Shown: positions 32,210 through 40,744, counted from the stretch's first letter. The stretch: DNA of 64,000 nucleotides from Streptomyces mangrovisoli (GCF_000974985.2 NZ_LAVA02000064.1:1-64000); one strand, 5' to 3'. Numbers and translations are program-made. Notes: generated by a model not told the origin, from the letters alone.

Positions 32210-33382
32210 GTGACCGTCGACGACACGGGCTCCGGCGCGGACGCGGACGGCCGGGTGGGCCCTCCTCAGCGCCCGGCCGCGTCCGGCCGGGTGGATCCGC
32301 ATGAGGCGGACCCCGTCGAGGACCCGCTCGCCCTTCGGCTCGAGGGGCTGATCCTGGGCGCCGAGCGCCGCTACACCCCCTTCCAGGCGGCCCGCAGCGC
32401 GGGCGTCTCCATGGAGCTCGCCTCCCGGTTCTGGCGGGCGATGGGCTTCGCCGACATCGGGCAGGCCAAGGCGCTCACCGAGGCGGACGTGCTGGCGCTG
32501 CGCCGGCTCGCCGGCCTGGTCGAGGCCGGGCTGCTCAGCGAGGCGATGGCGGTGCAGGTGGCCCGTTCCACCGGGCAGACCACGGCCCGGCTCGCCGAGT
32601 GGCAGATCGACAGCTTCCTGGAGGGCCTGACCGAGCCGCCCGAGCCCGGCATGACCCGCACCGAGGTCACCTACCCGCTGGTCGAGCTGCTCCTGCCGGA
32701 ACTGGAGGAGTTCCTCGTCTACGTCTGGCGGCGCCAGCTCGCCGCCGCGACCGGCCGGGTCGTGCAGGCCGCCGACGACGAGGAGATGGTCGACCGGCGG
32801 CTCGCCGTGTGCTTCGCCGACCTGGTCGGCTTCACCCGGCTCACCCGCCGGATGGAGGAGGAGGAACTCGGCGAGCTCGTCGAGGCGTTCGAGACCACCG
32901 CGGCCGACCTGGTGGCCGCGCACGGCGGCCGGCTGATCAAGACCCTCGGCGACGAGGTGCTCTACGCGGCGGACGACGGCGGGATCGCGGCGGAGATCGC
33001 GCTGCGGCTGATCGAGACGATGTCGAACGACGAGACCATGCCCGAGCTGCGGGTCGGCATGGCCTTCGGCACGGTCACGACGCGGATGGGCGACGTCTTC
33101 GGTACGACGGTGAACCTGGCGTCGCGGCTGACGTCCATAGCGCCGCGGGACGCGGTCCTGGTCGACAGCGCCTTCGCGGAGGAGCTGATCCGCTCCGGGG
33201 AGGCCCCCGCGTCGGAGGCGGAGGCGGCGGAGGCCGCCGCCGCGGCGGAGAAGGAGGGCGAGGAGCCCCCGACCTACCGCTTCGCGCTCCAGCCGATGTG
33301 GCAGCGGCCGGTCCGCGGGCTCGGCGTGGTCGAACCGTGGCTCCTGACCCGCCGGAACGCCGGCGGGAACGCCGGCGGCTGA
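32210..33382 (+). CDS. cya: Class III adenylate cyclase
   Basis: 390-residue cytoplasmic adenylate cyclase making cAMP from ATP. An N-terminal helical regulatory region (about 40-180) precedes the catalytic domain (about 195-370), with metal Asp204 in CFADLVGFTRL, purine-specifying Lys244 and metal Asp248 in LIKTLGDEVLYA, and GTTVNLASRLT with the transition-state Asn and Arg. The layout resembles the autoinhibited Rv1264 type. The C-terminus has an Ala/Glu-rich insertion and NAGG repeats. Cya-derived cAMP affects germination and development in Streptomyces. Confidence 0.93.
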   Translation: MTVDDTGSGADADGRVGPPQRPAASGRVDPHEADPVEDPLALRLEGLILGAERRYTPFQAARSAGVSMELASRFWRAMGFADIGQAKALTEADVLALRRLAGLVEAGLLSEAMAVQVARSTGQTTARLAEWQIDSFLEGLTEPPEPGMTRTEVTYPLVELLLPELEEFLVYVWRRQLAAATGRVVQAADDEEMVDRRLAVCFADLVGFTRLTRRMEEEELGELVEAFETTAADLVAAHGGRLIKTLGDEVLYAADDGGIAAEIALRLIETMSNDETMPELRVGMAFGTVTTRMGDVFGTTVNLASRLTSIAPRDAVLVDSAFAEELIRSGEAPASEAEAAEAAAAAEKEGEEPPTYRFALQPMWQRPVRGLGVVEPWLLTRRNAGGNAGG

Positions 33383-33407
33383 GCTCGACCACCCACCCAC
33401 CGTGGCC

Positions 33408-33605
33408 CGGTGGGACCCCTTCGCGCCGTTCCCCGCGCCCCTGGGGATTCACCTGTCCGCGGGTCCGTGGTGGTAGCTCGCGCCGTTCCCCGCGCCCCTG
33501 GGGGAGTGGCCGTCCGCGGGTTCCTCGTGGTTGCTCGCGCAGTTCCCCGCGCCCCTATCGGGGCGCCCCGACAGGGGCGCGGGGAACTGCGCGAAAGGGC
33601 CCCAC
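33408..33605. repeat. Intergenic inverted-repeat cluster 4
   Basis: Three left arms (two with GCGCCGTTCCCC) and one right arm (about 33574-33594) of the GCGCAGTTCCCCGCGCCCC element; the last left/right pair forms a long hairpin, after cya and before the convergent secreted-protein gene. Confidence 0.8.
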
Positions 33606-33649
33606 CGGGCCGCGGGCGGGGGACGAGCGGTGTGGTCCGGTGCGGGCCG

Positions 33650-34261
33650 TCAGGCCGAGTTCGTCAGGTACGGGTCCACGCAGAGGCCGATGAGCGGGAC
33701 GCACAGGCCCTGGCTGCCGGTCGGAGCGGGCGCAGGCGTACCCGTGGGCTGCGGCCGGGCGGTCGTCGGCGCCGGGGAGGCGGCGCGCGCGGCGGACGTC
33801 GGCGTCGCGGACGGGGCCGGGGCCGTGGGCCGCGGAGTGTTGGGCCGGTCCGGGATGGTCGTGGCGACCGGCGCCGAGGTGGCGTACGGCGTCGCCGCGC
33901 GGGCGGCCGCCGCCGCCGTGGGCGAGCCCGTGGCGGCCGGCGCGAGGCTCACCGCCCCGGTCGGCAGCGCGGACGCGCCCCCCATCGTGGACGTCGCCGA
34001 GGGCCGAGCCGACGGCGCCGCCCCCACCGTGGCGGCCGCGTTCGCGGAGTGCTCCCCGACGCTCTCGGTGCCCTCGGCCACCGGCCGGTGCGGCTCCGCC
34101 TCCGCCGTGCCGACGCCGCCCACCCCCGCGTGGGGCGTCAGCCGCACGAGGCTCAGCGCCCCGGCCGCCAGGGCCAGACCCCCGGCCGCGAACAGCACCT
34201 TGCGGGGGCGTGGCCTGCGGTGGCGGCCCCTTCCGGGCCGCGCCGACGCCGTACTCACCAT
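33650..34261 (-). CDS. Ala/Pro/Thr-rich secreted protein
   Basis: 203-residue protein: a strongly basic N-terminus (RPGRGRHRRPRPRK), one hydrophobic segment (about 21-40) acting as signal or anchor, then a long Ala/Thr/Pro/Ser-rich region (about 50-185) and a distinct C-terminal end with two Cys (GLCVPLIGLCVDPYL). The low-complexity part looks like a wall-spanning stalk. No domain is recognised. It diverges from the enoyl-CoA hydratase gene. Confidence 0.7.
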   Translation of the reverse strand: MVSTASARPGRGRHRRPRPRKVLFAAGGLALAAGALSLVRLTPHAGVGGVGTAEAEPHRPVAEGTESVGEHSANAAATVGAAPSARPSATSTMGGASALPTGAVSLAPAATGSPTAAAAARAATPYATSAPVATTIPDRPNTPRPTAPAPSATPTSAARAASPAPTTARPQPTGTPAPAPTGSQGLCVPLIGLCVDPYLTNSA

Positions 34262-34494
34262 GTCCGTACCTCCCGGTGCCCATGCCGTGGCGGACGCACG
34301 TTATGCGCATTTGAGCCGGTTGCGGGGTGATCGGGGTGCAATATCACTCGAACGGGTAGCCGATGGTTCCGCGGGTTTGCGGTGGTGCGGTACGGGCGAT
34401 GGGCGCGGCGAGGGCGACGCCGGTACGGGGCCCGCGGGCGCCGGGGCGGGGCTTTCCCCCCGCCCCCGCGGCTGTCATGATCGGGGTCCGGCAA

Positions 34495-34510
34495 GTTAAC
34501 CTGCGTTAAC
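34495..34510. promoter_or_regulatory. GTTAAC palindrome upstream of enoyl-CoA hydratase
   Basis: GTTAACCTGCGTTAAC: two self-complementary GTTAAC blocks separated by 4 nt, ending 13 nt before the ATG and just before the ribosome site. Possible TetR-type operator of a fatty-acid regulon; AT-rich against its surroundings. Confidence 0.45.
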
Positions 34511-34523
34511 CAGGAGGGGTGTC

Positions 34524-35324
34524 ATGGACGAGGAGCGGTTCGGCGAGTTCGTGGTGGTGCGGCGGGACGGGGGCGGGCATGTCGCCGAACTCGTACTCGA
34601 CCGCCCCAAGGCGATGAACGCCGTGTCCACCGAGATGGCCCGGTCCCTGTCCGGGGCGTGTGCCGCGCTGGGCGCCGACCGGGACGTCCGGGTCGTCGTC
34701 CTGACCTCGTCGCACGAGCGGGCCTTCTGCGTCGGCGCCGACCTGAAGGAGCGCAACTCCTTCACGGACGCCGACCTGCTGCGCCAGCGCCCGGTGACGC
34801 GGGCCGCGTACACCGGCGTCCTGGAGCTGCCGCAGCCGACCGTCGCCGCGGTGCACGGCTTCGCGCTGGGCGGCGGGTTCGAGCTGGCGCTCGCCTGCGA
34901 CCTGATCGTCGCCGACGGCACGGCCGTGGTCGGCCTGCCCGAGGTGTCCGTGGGCGTGATCCCGGGCGGCGGCGGCACCCAGCTGCTGCCCCGCAGGGTC
35001 GGCGCCGCGCGCGCCGCCGAGCTGGTGTTCACCGCGCGCCGGGTGGCGGCGCCCGAGGCCCGGGAGCTGGGCCTGGTGGACCTCCTGGTCGACGAGGGCC
35101 GGGACCGGGAGGAGGCGCTGGCCCTCGCGGGCCGCATCGCCGCGCACTCGCCCGTGGGCCTGCGCGCGGCGAAGCGCGCCCTGCGCCTCGGTCACGGCCT
35201 CGACCTGCGGGCGGGCCTGGAGGTCGAGGACGCGGCCTGGCGCTCGGTGGCCTTCTCCGGCGACCGCGCCGAGGGCGTCGCGGCCTTCAACGAGAAGCGC
35301 GCGCCGCGCTGGCCGGGGGAGTAG
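34524..35324 (+). CDS. Enoyl-CoA hydratase/isomerase
   Basis: 266-residue crotonase-family enzyme, probably hydrating trans-2-enoyl-CoA in beta-oxidation. The oxyanion segments FCVGADLKE and GGGFELALACDL and both catalytic Glu residues (in FELAL and GLPEVSVG) are present, as expected for a true hydratase. AGGAGGGG lies 6-7 nt upstream of ATG 34524. It is monocistronic and divergent from a secreted protein. The physiological acyl-CoA is not deducible. Confidence 0.88.
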   Translation: MDEERFGEFVVVRRDGGGHVAELVLDRPKAMNAVSTEMARSLSGACAALGADRDVRVVVLTSSHERAFCVGADLKERNSFTDADLLRQRPVTRAAYTGVLELPQPTVAAVHGFALGGGFELALACDLIVADGTAVVGLPEVSVGVIPGGGGTQLLPRRVGAARAAELVFTARRVAAPEARELGLVDLLVDEGRDREEALALAGRIAAHSPVGLRAAKRALRLGHGLDLRAGLEVEDAAWRSVAFSGDRAEGVAAFNEKRAPRWPGE

Positions 35325-35445
35325 GGCCGGGCGTCGCGTGGCGGACGGGAAGGTGGCGACGGGCCCCGGGCGCGAGCGGCGCCGGGACCGGCCGGGCCGC
35401 CCACCTGTTCGGCGCATCAAAGTCCCAAAACGGGTAAAACCTCCC

Positions 35446-35451
35446 TAGCCT
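35446..35451 (+). promoter_or_regulatory. GGDEF gene -10 element, leaderless
   Basis: TAGCCT, exactly 6 nt before the ATG at 35458; an AAAACGGGTAAAACC stretch precedes it. Confidence 0.45.
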
Positions 35452-35457
35452 GGACAG

Positions 35458-36600
35458 ATGGGTGAGGACAAGCGGCTTGCCGATGTGGTGGGGCTGGCCC
35501 AGGGGATGGCGGCGGCGCACACCCCGCGCGAGTCGTGGCGGGCGGCGGCCGAGGGCGCGTGCCGGGCGCTGGACGGCAGCTTCGCCGCGCTGTCGGCGTG
35601 GGAGCGGGAACTGGGCCGGCTGCGCGTCCTGGTGAACGTGGGCGAGCGGGCCGCCGACGAGGAGGAGTTCCCCGAGGCGGAGGCCTACCCGGTCCACCAG
35701 TTCCCGGAGATCACCGAGTTCCTGCACGAGCGCTGGGTGGGCGGCGGCGGCCCGAGCGCCTGGGTGGAGACGGCCGAGGGCCCGGCCGCCGGACGCCCCG
35801 GCTACGTCCATCAGCGCGTCGCCGCGCTGCGCCGCCGCGGCCGGGGCTGCTGCGTGGTCGCGCCGGTGGTGCTGCACGGCCGCGCCTGGGGCGAGCTGTA
35901 CGTCGCCCGCCGCGCCGGAGCCCCCGTCTACGGCCGCGCCGACGCCGACTTCGCGACCGTTCTCGCGGCCGTGGCGGCTGCGGGCATCGCGCAGACCGAG
36001 CGCCTGGAGGAGGCCCGCAGGCTCGCCTACACCGACGCGCTCACCGGACTCGCCAACCGCCGCGCGGTGGACGTACGCCTGGAGGAGGCCGTCGAGCGGC
36101 ACCGGCGCGAGGGTGTGGTGGTCAGCCTGGTCGTCTGCGACCTGAACGGGCTGAAGCGGGTCAACGACACCCAGGGGCACGCGGTCGGCGACCGCCTGCT
36201 GGAACGCTTCGGCTCGGTGCTCTCGCTGTGCGGCGCGATGCTGCCGGGCGCGCTCGTCGCGCGGCTCGGCGGGGACGAGTTCTGCCTGCTGGCGGTCGGC
36301 CCGCCCGCCGACGACGTGGTCAAGGCGGCCGAGGAGCTGTGCCGCCGCGCGGGCGAGCTGGAGCTGGGCGAGGGCGTGGCCTGCGGGGTCGCCTCGACCG
36401 ACGACCCGATCGGGCCGGTGCGGGACGCCCGCCGGCTGTTCCGGCTGGCGGACGCGGCGCAGTACCGGGCCAAGGCCGTGCGCGGGGACCGTCCGGTGGT
36501 GGCCGGGCGGGAGGGCCCGGACGACCCGGTGGTGCGCCTGGCCGACGAGCCGTCCCCGACCCGCGCCGAACGCCGCCGCTTCCGCGGCCGCCGGCCCTGA
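35458..36600 (+). CDS. GAF-GGDEF diguanylate cyclase
   Basis: 380-residue cytoplasmic protein with an N-terminal GAF-like sensor domain (about 10-180), a short linker helix and a GGDEF domain (about 190-345) with an intact signature (271-275), DALTGLANRR and NDTQGHAVGDRLL. It should make c-di-GMP from GTP. The inhibitory RxxD site five residues before the signature is absent (LPGA), so product feedback by that route is unlikely. c-di-GMP controls development through BldD in Streptomyces. The GAF ligand is unknown. Confidence 0.88.
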   Translation: MGEDKRLADVVGLAQGMAAAHTPRESWRAAAEGACRALDGSFAALSAWERELGRLRVLVNVGERAADEEEFPEAEAYPVHQFPEITEFLHERWVGGGGPSAWVETAEGPAAGRPGYVHQRVAALRRRGRGCCVVAPVVLHGRAWGELYVARRAGAPVYGRADADFATVLAAVAAAGIAQTERLEEARRLAYTDALTGLANRRAVDVRLEEAVERHRREGVVVSLVVCDLNGLKRVNDTQGHAVGDRLLERFGSVLSLCGAMLPGALVARLGGDEFCLLAVGPPADDVVKAAEELCRRAGELELGEGVACGVASTDDPIGPVRDARRLFRLADAAQYRAKAVRGDRPVVAGREGPDDPVVRLADEPSPTRAERRRFRGRRP

Positions 36601-36663
36601 GGCGCCCGCCGCCCCGTGACGCGGAGCACACCCCCTGGTAAGGGGCGCCCCCGTGGCCCGCTA

Positions 36664-36692
36664 GTGACATCGCCGCATTCAATGCGTACGCT
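36664..36692 (+). promoter_or_regulatory. hutH promoter, leaderless
   Basis: GTGACA (36664-36669), a 17-bp spacer and TACGCT (36687-36692), followed 7 nt later by the hutH ATG. A good match to a vegetative promoter giving a leaderless mRNA. Confidence 0.55.
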
Positions 36693-36699
36693 CCTGAAT

Positions 36700-38244
36700 A
36701 TGGATATGCACACTGTGGTGGTGGGGACGTCCGGTGTCACGGCGTCCGACGTTCTCGCCGTGGCGCGCGCCGGTGCCCGCGTCGAGCTCTCCGCGGAGGC
36801 GGTCGCGGCCCTCGCCGCCGCCCGCGAGATCGTGGACGCGCTGGCCGCCAAGCCGGAGCCGGTCTACGGCGTCTCCACCGGTTTCGGCGCCCTGGCGACC
36901 CGGCACATCAGCCCGGAACTCCGCGCCCAGCTGCAGCGCAACATCGTCCGCTCGCACGCCGCCGGCATGGGCCCCCGCGTCGAGCGCGAGGTCGTACGGG
37001 CCCTGATGTTCCTGCGGCTGAAGACCGTCTGCTCCGGCCACACCGGCGTGCGGCCCGAGGTCGCGCAGACCATGGTGGACGTGCTCAACGCCGGCATCAC
37101 CCCGGTCGTCCACGAGTACGGCTCCCTCGGCTGCTCCGGCGACCTCGCCCCGCTGTCCCACTGCGCCCTCACCCTGATGGGCGAAGGCGACGCGGAGGGC
37201 CCCGACGGCACCGTCCGCCCGGCCGGCGAGCTGCTCGCCGAGCACGGCATCGCGCCGGTCGAGCTGCGCGAGAAGGAGGGCCTCGCCCTCCTCAACGGCA
37301 CCGACGGCATGCTCGGCATGCTGGTCATGGCCCTCGCCGACCTCGACGCCCTCTACACGGCGGCCGACATCACCGCCGCCCTCAGCCTGGAGGCGCTGCT
37401 CGGCACCGACAAGGTCCTCGCGCCCGAGCTGCACGCCATCCGCCCGCACCCGGGCCAGGGCGCCTCCGCCGCCAACATGCTGGCGGTGCTCCAGGGTTCG
37501 CAGCTCACCGGCCACCACCAGGACGACGCCCCGCGCGTCCAGGACGCCTACTCCGTGCGCTGCGCCCCGCAGGTCGCGGGCGCCGGCCGGGACACCCTCG
37601 CGCACGCCCGCCTGGTCGCCGAGCGCGAACTGGCCTCCGCCGTCGACAACCCGGTGGTGTTGCCCGACGGGCGCGTGGAGTCCAACGGCAACTTCCACGG
37701 CGCCCCGGTGGCGTACGTCCTCGACTTCCTCGCCATCGCCGCCGCCGACCTCGGCTCCATCGCCGAGCGGCGCACCGACCGGCTGCTCGACAAGAACCGC
37801 AGCCACGGCCTGCCGCCGTTCCTCGCCGACGACGCGGGTGTCGACTCCGGCCTGATGATCGCCCAGTACACGCAGGCCGCCCTGGTCAGCGAGATGAAGC
37901 GGCTCGCCGTGCCGGCCTCCGCCGACTCGATCCCGTCCTCCGCGATGCAGGAGGACCACGTGTCCATGGGCTGGTCGGCGGCGCGCAAGCTGCGCACGGC
38001 CGTCGCGAACCTGGCCCGGATCATCGCCATCGAGCTCTACGCCGCCACCCGCGCCGTCGAGTTGCGCGAGGGCCTGACCCCGGCCCCGGCCACGCGGTCC
38101 GTCATCGAGGCGACCCGTGCCGCGGGCGTCGGCGGCCCCGGCCCCGACCGCTTCCTCGCCCCCGACCTCGCCGCCGCCGACGCGTTCGTGCGCGGCGGCG
38201 GGCTGGTCGCGGCCGCGGAGAAGGTCACCGGCCCGCTCCGGTAG
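36700..38244 (+). CDS. hutH: Histidine ammonia-lyase
   Basis: 514-residue enzyme deaminating L-histidine to urocanate, the first step of histidine use. The MIO cofactor is formed from Cys145-Ser146-Gly147 in GSLGCSGDLAP; Cys instead of Ala is typical of Streptomyces HutH. YGVSTGFG, RNIVRSHAAG, NGTDGML and SSAMQEDHVSMG carry other active-site residues. ATG 36700 matches known HutH N-termini (MDMHTVV); an earlier in-frame start would read through the promoter. The other hut genes are not in this window. Confidence 0.95.
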   Translation: MDMHTVVVGTSGVTASDVLAVARAGARVELSAEAVAALAAAREIVDALAAKPEPVYGVSTGFGALATRHISPELRAQLQRNIVRSHAAGMGPRVEREVVRALMFLRLKTVCSGHTGVRPEVAQTMVDVLNAGITPVVHEYGSLGCSGDLAPLSHCALTLMGEGDAEGPDGTVRPAGELLAEHGIAPVELREKEGLALLNGTDGMLGMLVMALADLDALYTAADITAALSLEALLGTDKVLAPELHAIRPHPGQGASAANMLAVLQGSQLTGHHQDDAPRVQDAYSVRCAPQVAGAGRDTLAHARLVAERELASAVDNPVVLPDGRVESNGNFHGAPVAYVLDFLAIAAADLGSIAERRTDRLLDKNRSHGLPPFLADDAGVDSGLMIAQYTQAALVSEMKRLAVPASADSIPSSAMQEDHVSMGWSAARKLRTAVANLARIIAIELYAATRAVELREGLTPAPATRSVIEATRAAGVGGPGPDRFLAPDLAAADAFVRGGGLVAAAEKVTGPLR

Positions 38245-38288
38245 GCGAGATGGCGCCCGGCCGGGCGCCGCGCGGCACGAACGACGGC

Positions 38289-38326
38289 GCGTCCGGGGCC
38301 TTTCCGCGAGAAGAGGACCCGGACGC
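38289..38326. terminator. hutH/surface-protein bidirectional terminator
   Basis: GCGTCCGGG (38289-38297) pairs with CCCGGACGC (38318-38326) between two convergent genes. Confidence 0.7.
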
Positions 38327-38339
38327 GTCCGTCATGTCG

Positions 38340-38645
38340 TCAGAAACCGAGGCGTTCCCGGCGTACCGAATAGACCACGAACCCCGCGCCCAGCGTGAGG
38401 AAGAGAGTGCCGCCGACGACGTAGGGCGTGGTGTCCACGCTTCCGGTGTCGGCGAGTTGGGAGCCGGACTGCGCGGCCGCGGCGCTGTCCGCCCCGGTCG
38501 TCACCCGGGCCTGCTGCGTGACCGCCGGGGACGCCGTTCTCGCCGAGTCGTCCTGGGACGCGTGGGCGGACGGGACGAACCACAGGGCCCCCAGGACGGT
38601 GGCCGCGGCGGTGGCGGTCAGCAACGAGCGGCGCGCGGATGACAC
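38340..38645 (-). CDS. LAXTG surface protein, sortase E substrate
   Basis: 101-residue exported protein: signal peptide (MSSARRSLL, Ala-rich core, cleavage near SAHAS, about residue 30), a short Ser/Ala/Gln-rich mature stretch, then sorting signal LADTG (about 65-69), membrane helix (about 76-95) and basic tail RRERLGF. LAXTG is the motif used by class E sortases in Streptomyces, which also anchor long chaplins. The mature domain of only about 35 residues is unusually short, so its role is unclear. Confidence 0.82.
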   Translation of the reverse strand: MSSARRSLLTATAAATVLGALWFVPSAHASQDDSARTASPAVTQQARVTTGADSAAAAQSGSQLADTGSVDTTPYVVGGTLFLTLGAGFVVYSVRRERLGF

Positions 38646-38742
38646 GGAATATCGATCCCCTTGTGACGCTGGCGAATTGGCCGTGTGGGGCGATGTTAGT
38701 GAACAGCGCGGGTCACGGGAAAGTCACAGTGGCCATGGGCTC

Positions 38743-38748
38743 TACGCT
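38743..38748 (+). promoter_or_regulatory. -10 element, leaderless
   Basis: TACGCT, 7 nt before the ATG at 38756, the same arrangement as hutH. Confidence 0.4.
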
Positions 38749-38755
38749 CCGGGGC

Positions 38756-39112
38756 ATGAGCACTGAAGAGACTGCACGTTATGTACGGCTTCGCGTGGAC
38801 CTGATCCTCGAAGTCGACGACGCCGACGCCGTGATCGGTGCCGCGCTCGAGCGGATCGCCGCCGATGAGGACATGCCCGGCGACGAACGGGACCACGCCG
38901 AGAGCGCTGTGACGGAAGACACGGCCGAGGCGCTCGCCTATCTCGTCGACCCGTTCGACCTGGTCAGCGAGGTGCCCGGGGTGGAACTCGCGCAAGCCTC
39001 CTGGTCCAGCGAGCAGATCGACTATGACCCGGATTCGCCCGATTGGGATCTCGACGTGGAAGATGGCGAGGAACGCGACGCCGACGACGAGGCGGAGGTG
39101 GACCGGGCCTAG
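38756..39112 (+). CDS. Acidic hypothetical protein
   Basis: 118-residue, highly acidic cytoplasmic protein. The first 75 residues (ARYVRLRVDLILEVDDADAVIGAALERIAAD in outline) look folded, with a beta strand and helix; the C-terminal third is Asp/Glu-rich and probably disordered. No domain is recognised. I start at ATG 38756 because it follows the TACGCT element by 7 nt and the upstream in-frame extension has no conserved look. A hairpin follows the stop. Confidence 0.7.
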   Translation: MSTEETARYVRLRVDLILEVDDADAVIGAALERIAADEDMPGDERDHAESAVTEDTAEALAYLVDPFDLVSEVPGVELAQASWSSEQIDYDPDSPDWDLDVEDGEERDADDEAEVDRA

Positions 39113-39131
39113 GCCCGGTCCGGAGCAGCCC

Positions 39132-39175
39132 GGGGCACACCCGTCTCCGTCGTACCGGCGGACGTGGTGTGCCCC
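39132..39175 (+). terminator. Hairpin after acidic protein gene
   Basis: GGGGCACACC (39132-39141) pairs with GGTGTGCCCC (39166-39175). Confidence 0.6.
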
Positions 39176-39286
39176 ACACCTGTCCGGGAAGCGGAACCGG
39201 ATGTGCCGCGCGGTGCGTTGCAGTTCCTATCGGGGGATCACGGGGCACGGGGATACGACCGATCGGCGACTATGGAGAAGCGTGTG

Positions 39287-40531
39287 ATGACGAACAGCAA
39301 GCGGCGCAGGCTGACGGCCGCGTCCGCCCTGCTCGGCGGTGTGCTGGTGCTCACGGCCTGTTCCAGTGGCAGCCACAAGGCGGCCGCGGGCGACGAGGAC
39401 AGCTCGCAGGCGAAGGCCGACGCGGCCGCCGCCAAGAAGTCGTCCGAGGCGCAGATCACGATCACGCCCAAGGACGGCTCCGACAACGCCTCCATCAACA
39501 ACTCCGCGGCCGTCACGGTCAGCAAGGGCACGCTCACCGACGTCACCATGACCACGCAGTCCGGCACCGCGGTCGCCGGCCGGCTCTCCGCGGACCAGAA
39601 GAGCTGGAAGCCCACCGGCCAGCTGGCGCGCTCCACCACCTACAAGGTGGCCGCCACCGCCAAGGACTCCGCGGGCCTGGTCGCCCACGAGAACGCCTCC
39701 TTCACCACGGTCTCCCCGGCCAACAGCTTCATAGGCAACTTCACGCCGGAGGACGGTTCCACCGTCGGGGTCGGCATGCCGGTGTCCATCAACTTCGACA
39801 AGGCGATCACCAACAAGGCCGCCGTGCAGAAGGGCGTCACGGTCACGTCCACCTCCGGCCAGGAGGTCGCCTGCCACTGGTTCAACGCGAACCGCATGGA
39901 CTGCCGCCCCGAGACGTACTGGAAGGAAGGCTCCACCGTCACGCTGAAGCTCGCGCTCGACGGCGTCGAGGGCGCCTCCGGGGTCTACGGCGTGCAGCAG
40001 AAGACGGTCACCTTCAAGATCGGCCGCAACCAGGTCTCGTACGTCGACGCCAAGACCAAGCAGATGAAGGTCACCCAGGACGGCAAGACGGTCAAGACCA
40101 TCCCGATCTCCGCCGGTTCGCCCGAGCACACCACCTACGAGGGCCAGATGGTGATCTCGGAGAAGTTCAAGCAGACCCGCATGAACGGCGCGACGGTCGG
40201 CTTCACCGACGACGACGGCAAGGGCGAGTACGACATCAAGGACGTGCCGCACGCCATGCGCCTGACCAACTCCGGCACCTTCATCCACGGCAACTACTGG
40301 GGCGGCCCGTCCGTCTTCGGCAGCGTCAACACCAGCCACGGCTGTGTCGGCCTCCAGGACGTCAAGGGCGCCGGCGACGCGAACATGCCGGCCGCGTGGT
40401 TCTACAACAACTCGATGATCGGCGACGTCGTGGTGGTCCAGAACACCGGCGACAAGACCGTCTCCCCGGACAACGGCCTCAACGGCTGGAACATGGACTG
40501 GGCGCAGTGGAAGGCCGGCTCCGCCGCCTGA
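39287..40531 (+). CDS. L,D-transpeptidase lipoprotein (Ig-like + YkuD)
   Basis: 414-residue lipoprotein forming or remodelling 3-3 peptidoglycan cross-links. Lipobox LTAC (Cys25) is followed by a linker, two Ig-like domains typical of actinobacterial L,D-transpeptidases (about 55-135 and 140-260) and the YkuD domain (about 265-395) with FIHGNYWGG and the catalytic SHGC (Cys353). GGAGAAG precedes ATG 39287 by about 9 nt; the upstream ATG at 39272 would overlap that site. A hairpin terminator follows. Confidence 0.92.
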   Translation: MTNSKRRRLTAASALLGGVLVLTACSSGSHKAAAGDEDSSQAKADAAAAKKSSEAQITITPKDGSDNASINNSAAVTVSKGTLTDVTMTTQSGTAVAGRLSADQKSWKPTGQLARSTTYKVAATAKDSAGLVAHENASFTTVSPANSFIGNFTPEDGSTVGVGMPVSINFDKAITNKAAVQKGVTVTSTSGQEVACHWFNANRMDCRPETYWKEGSTVTLKLALDGVEGASGVYGVQQKTVTFKIGRNQVSYVDAKTKQMKVTQDGKTVKTIPISAGSPEHTTYEGQMVISEKFKQTRMNGATVGFTDDDGKGEYDIKDVPHAMRLTNSGTFIHGNYWGGPSVFGSVNTSHGCVGLQDVKGAGDANMPAAWFYNNSMIGDVVVVQNTGDKTVSPDNGLNGWNMDWAQWKAGSAA

Positions 40532-40564
40532 CGCGGAGTCCCGACCCCTGCCGAGCCGTAGCGC

Positions 40565-40594
40565 CGATGCCGCCCCTCACCGGGGGCGGCATCG
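40565..40594 (+). terminator. Terminator after L,D-transpeptidase
   Basis: CGATGCCGCCCC (40565-40576) pairs with its complement at 40583-40594, 6-nt loop. Confidence 0.75.
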
Positions 40595-40682
40595 CCGCTT
40601 GCGGGGCCGGTCCGTCACGTTCCGGTCTCGGTTCGGTGCACTCCCGGCGTTCTCCTGGAGATTTCCGGGGGCCTGCACAGTC

Positions 40683-40699
40683 TTCTCATGGTTCTCTTA
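40683..40699 (+). promoter_or_regulatory. TTCTCA direct repeat, ABC transporter promoter
   Basis: TTCTCA and CTCTTA with 11-bp spacing, about 50 bp upstream of the expected start of the permease mRNA. Nearly the same element lies upstream of the subtilase gene at 43090-43106. Spacing fits an OmpR-type response regulator. Confidence 0.45.
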
Positions 40700-40744
40700 T
40701 TTCGGCCTTATCGAGTCATCACACCGCCTGCCTAGCTTGCGGCC

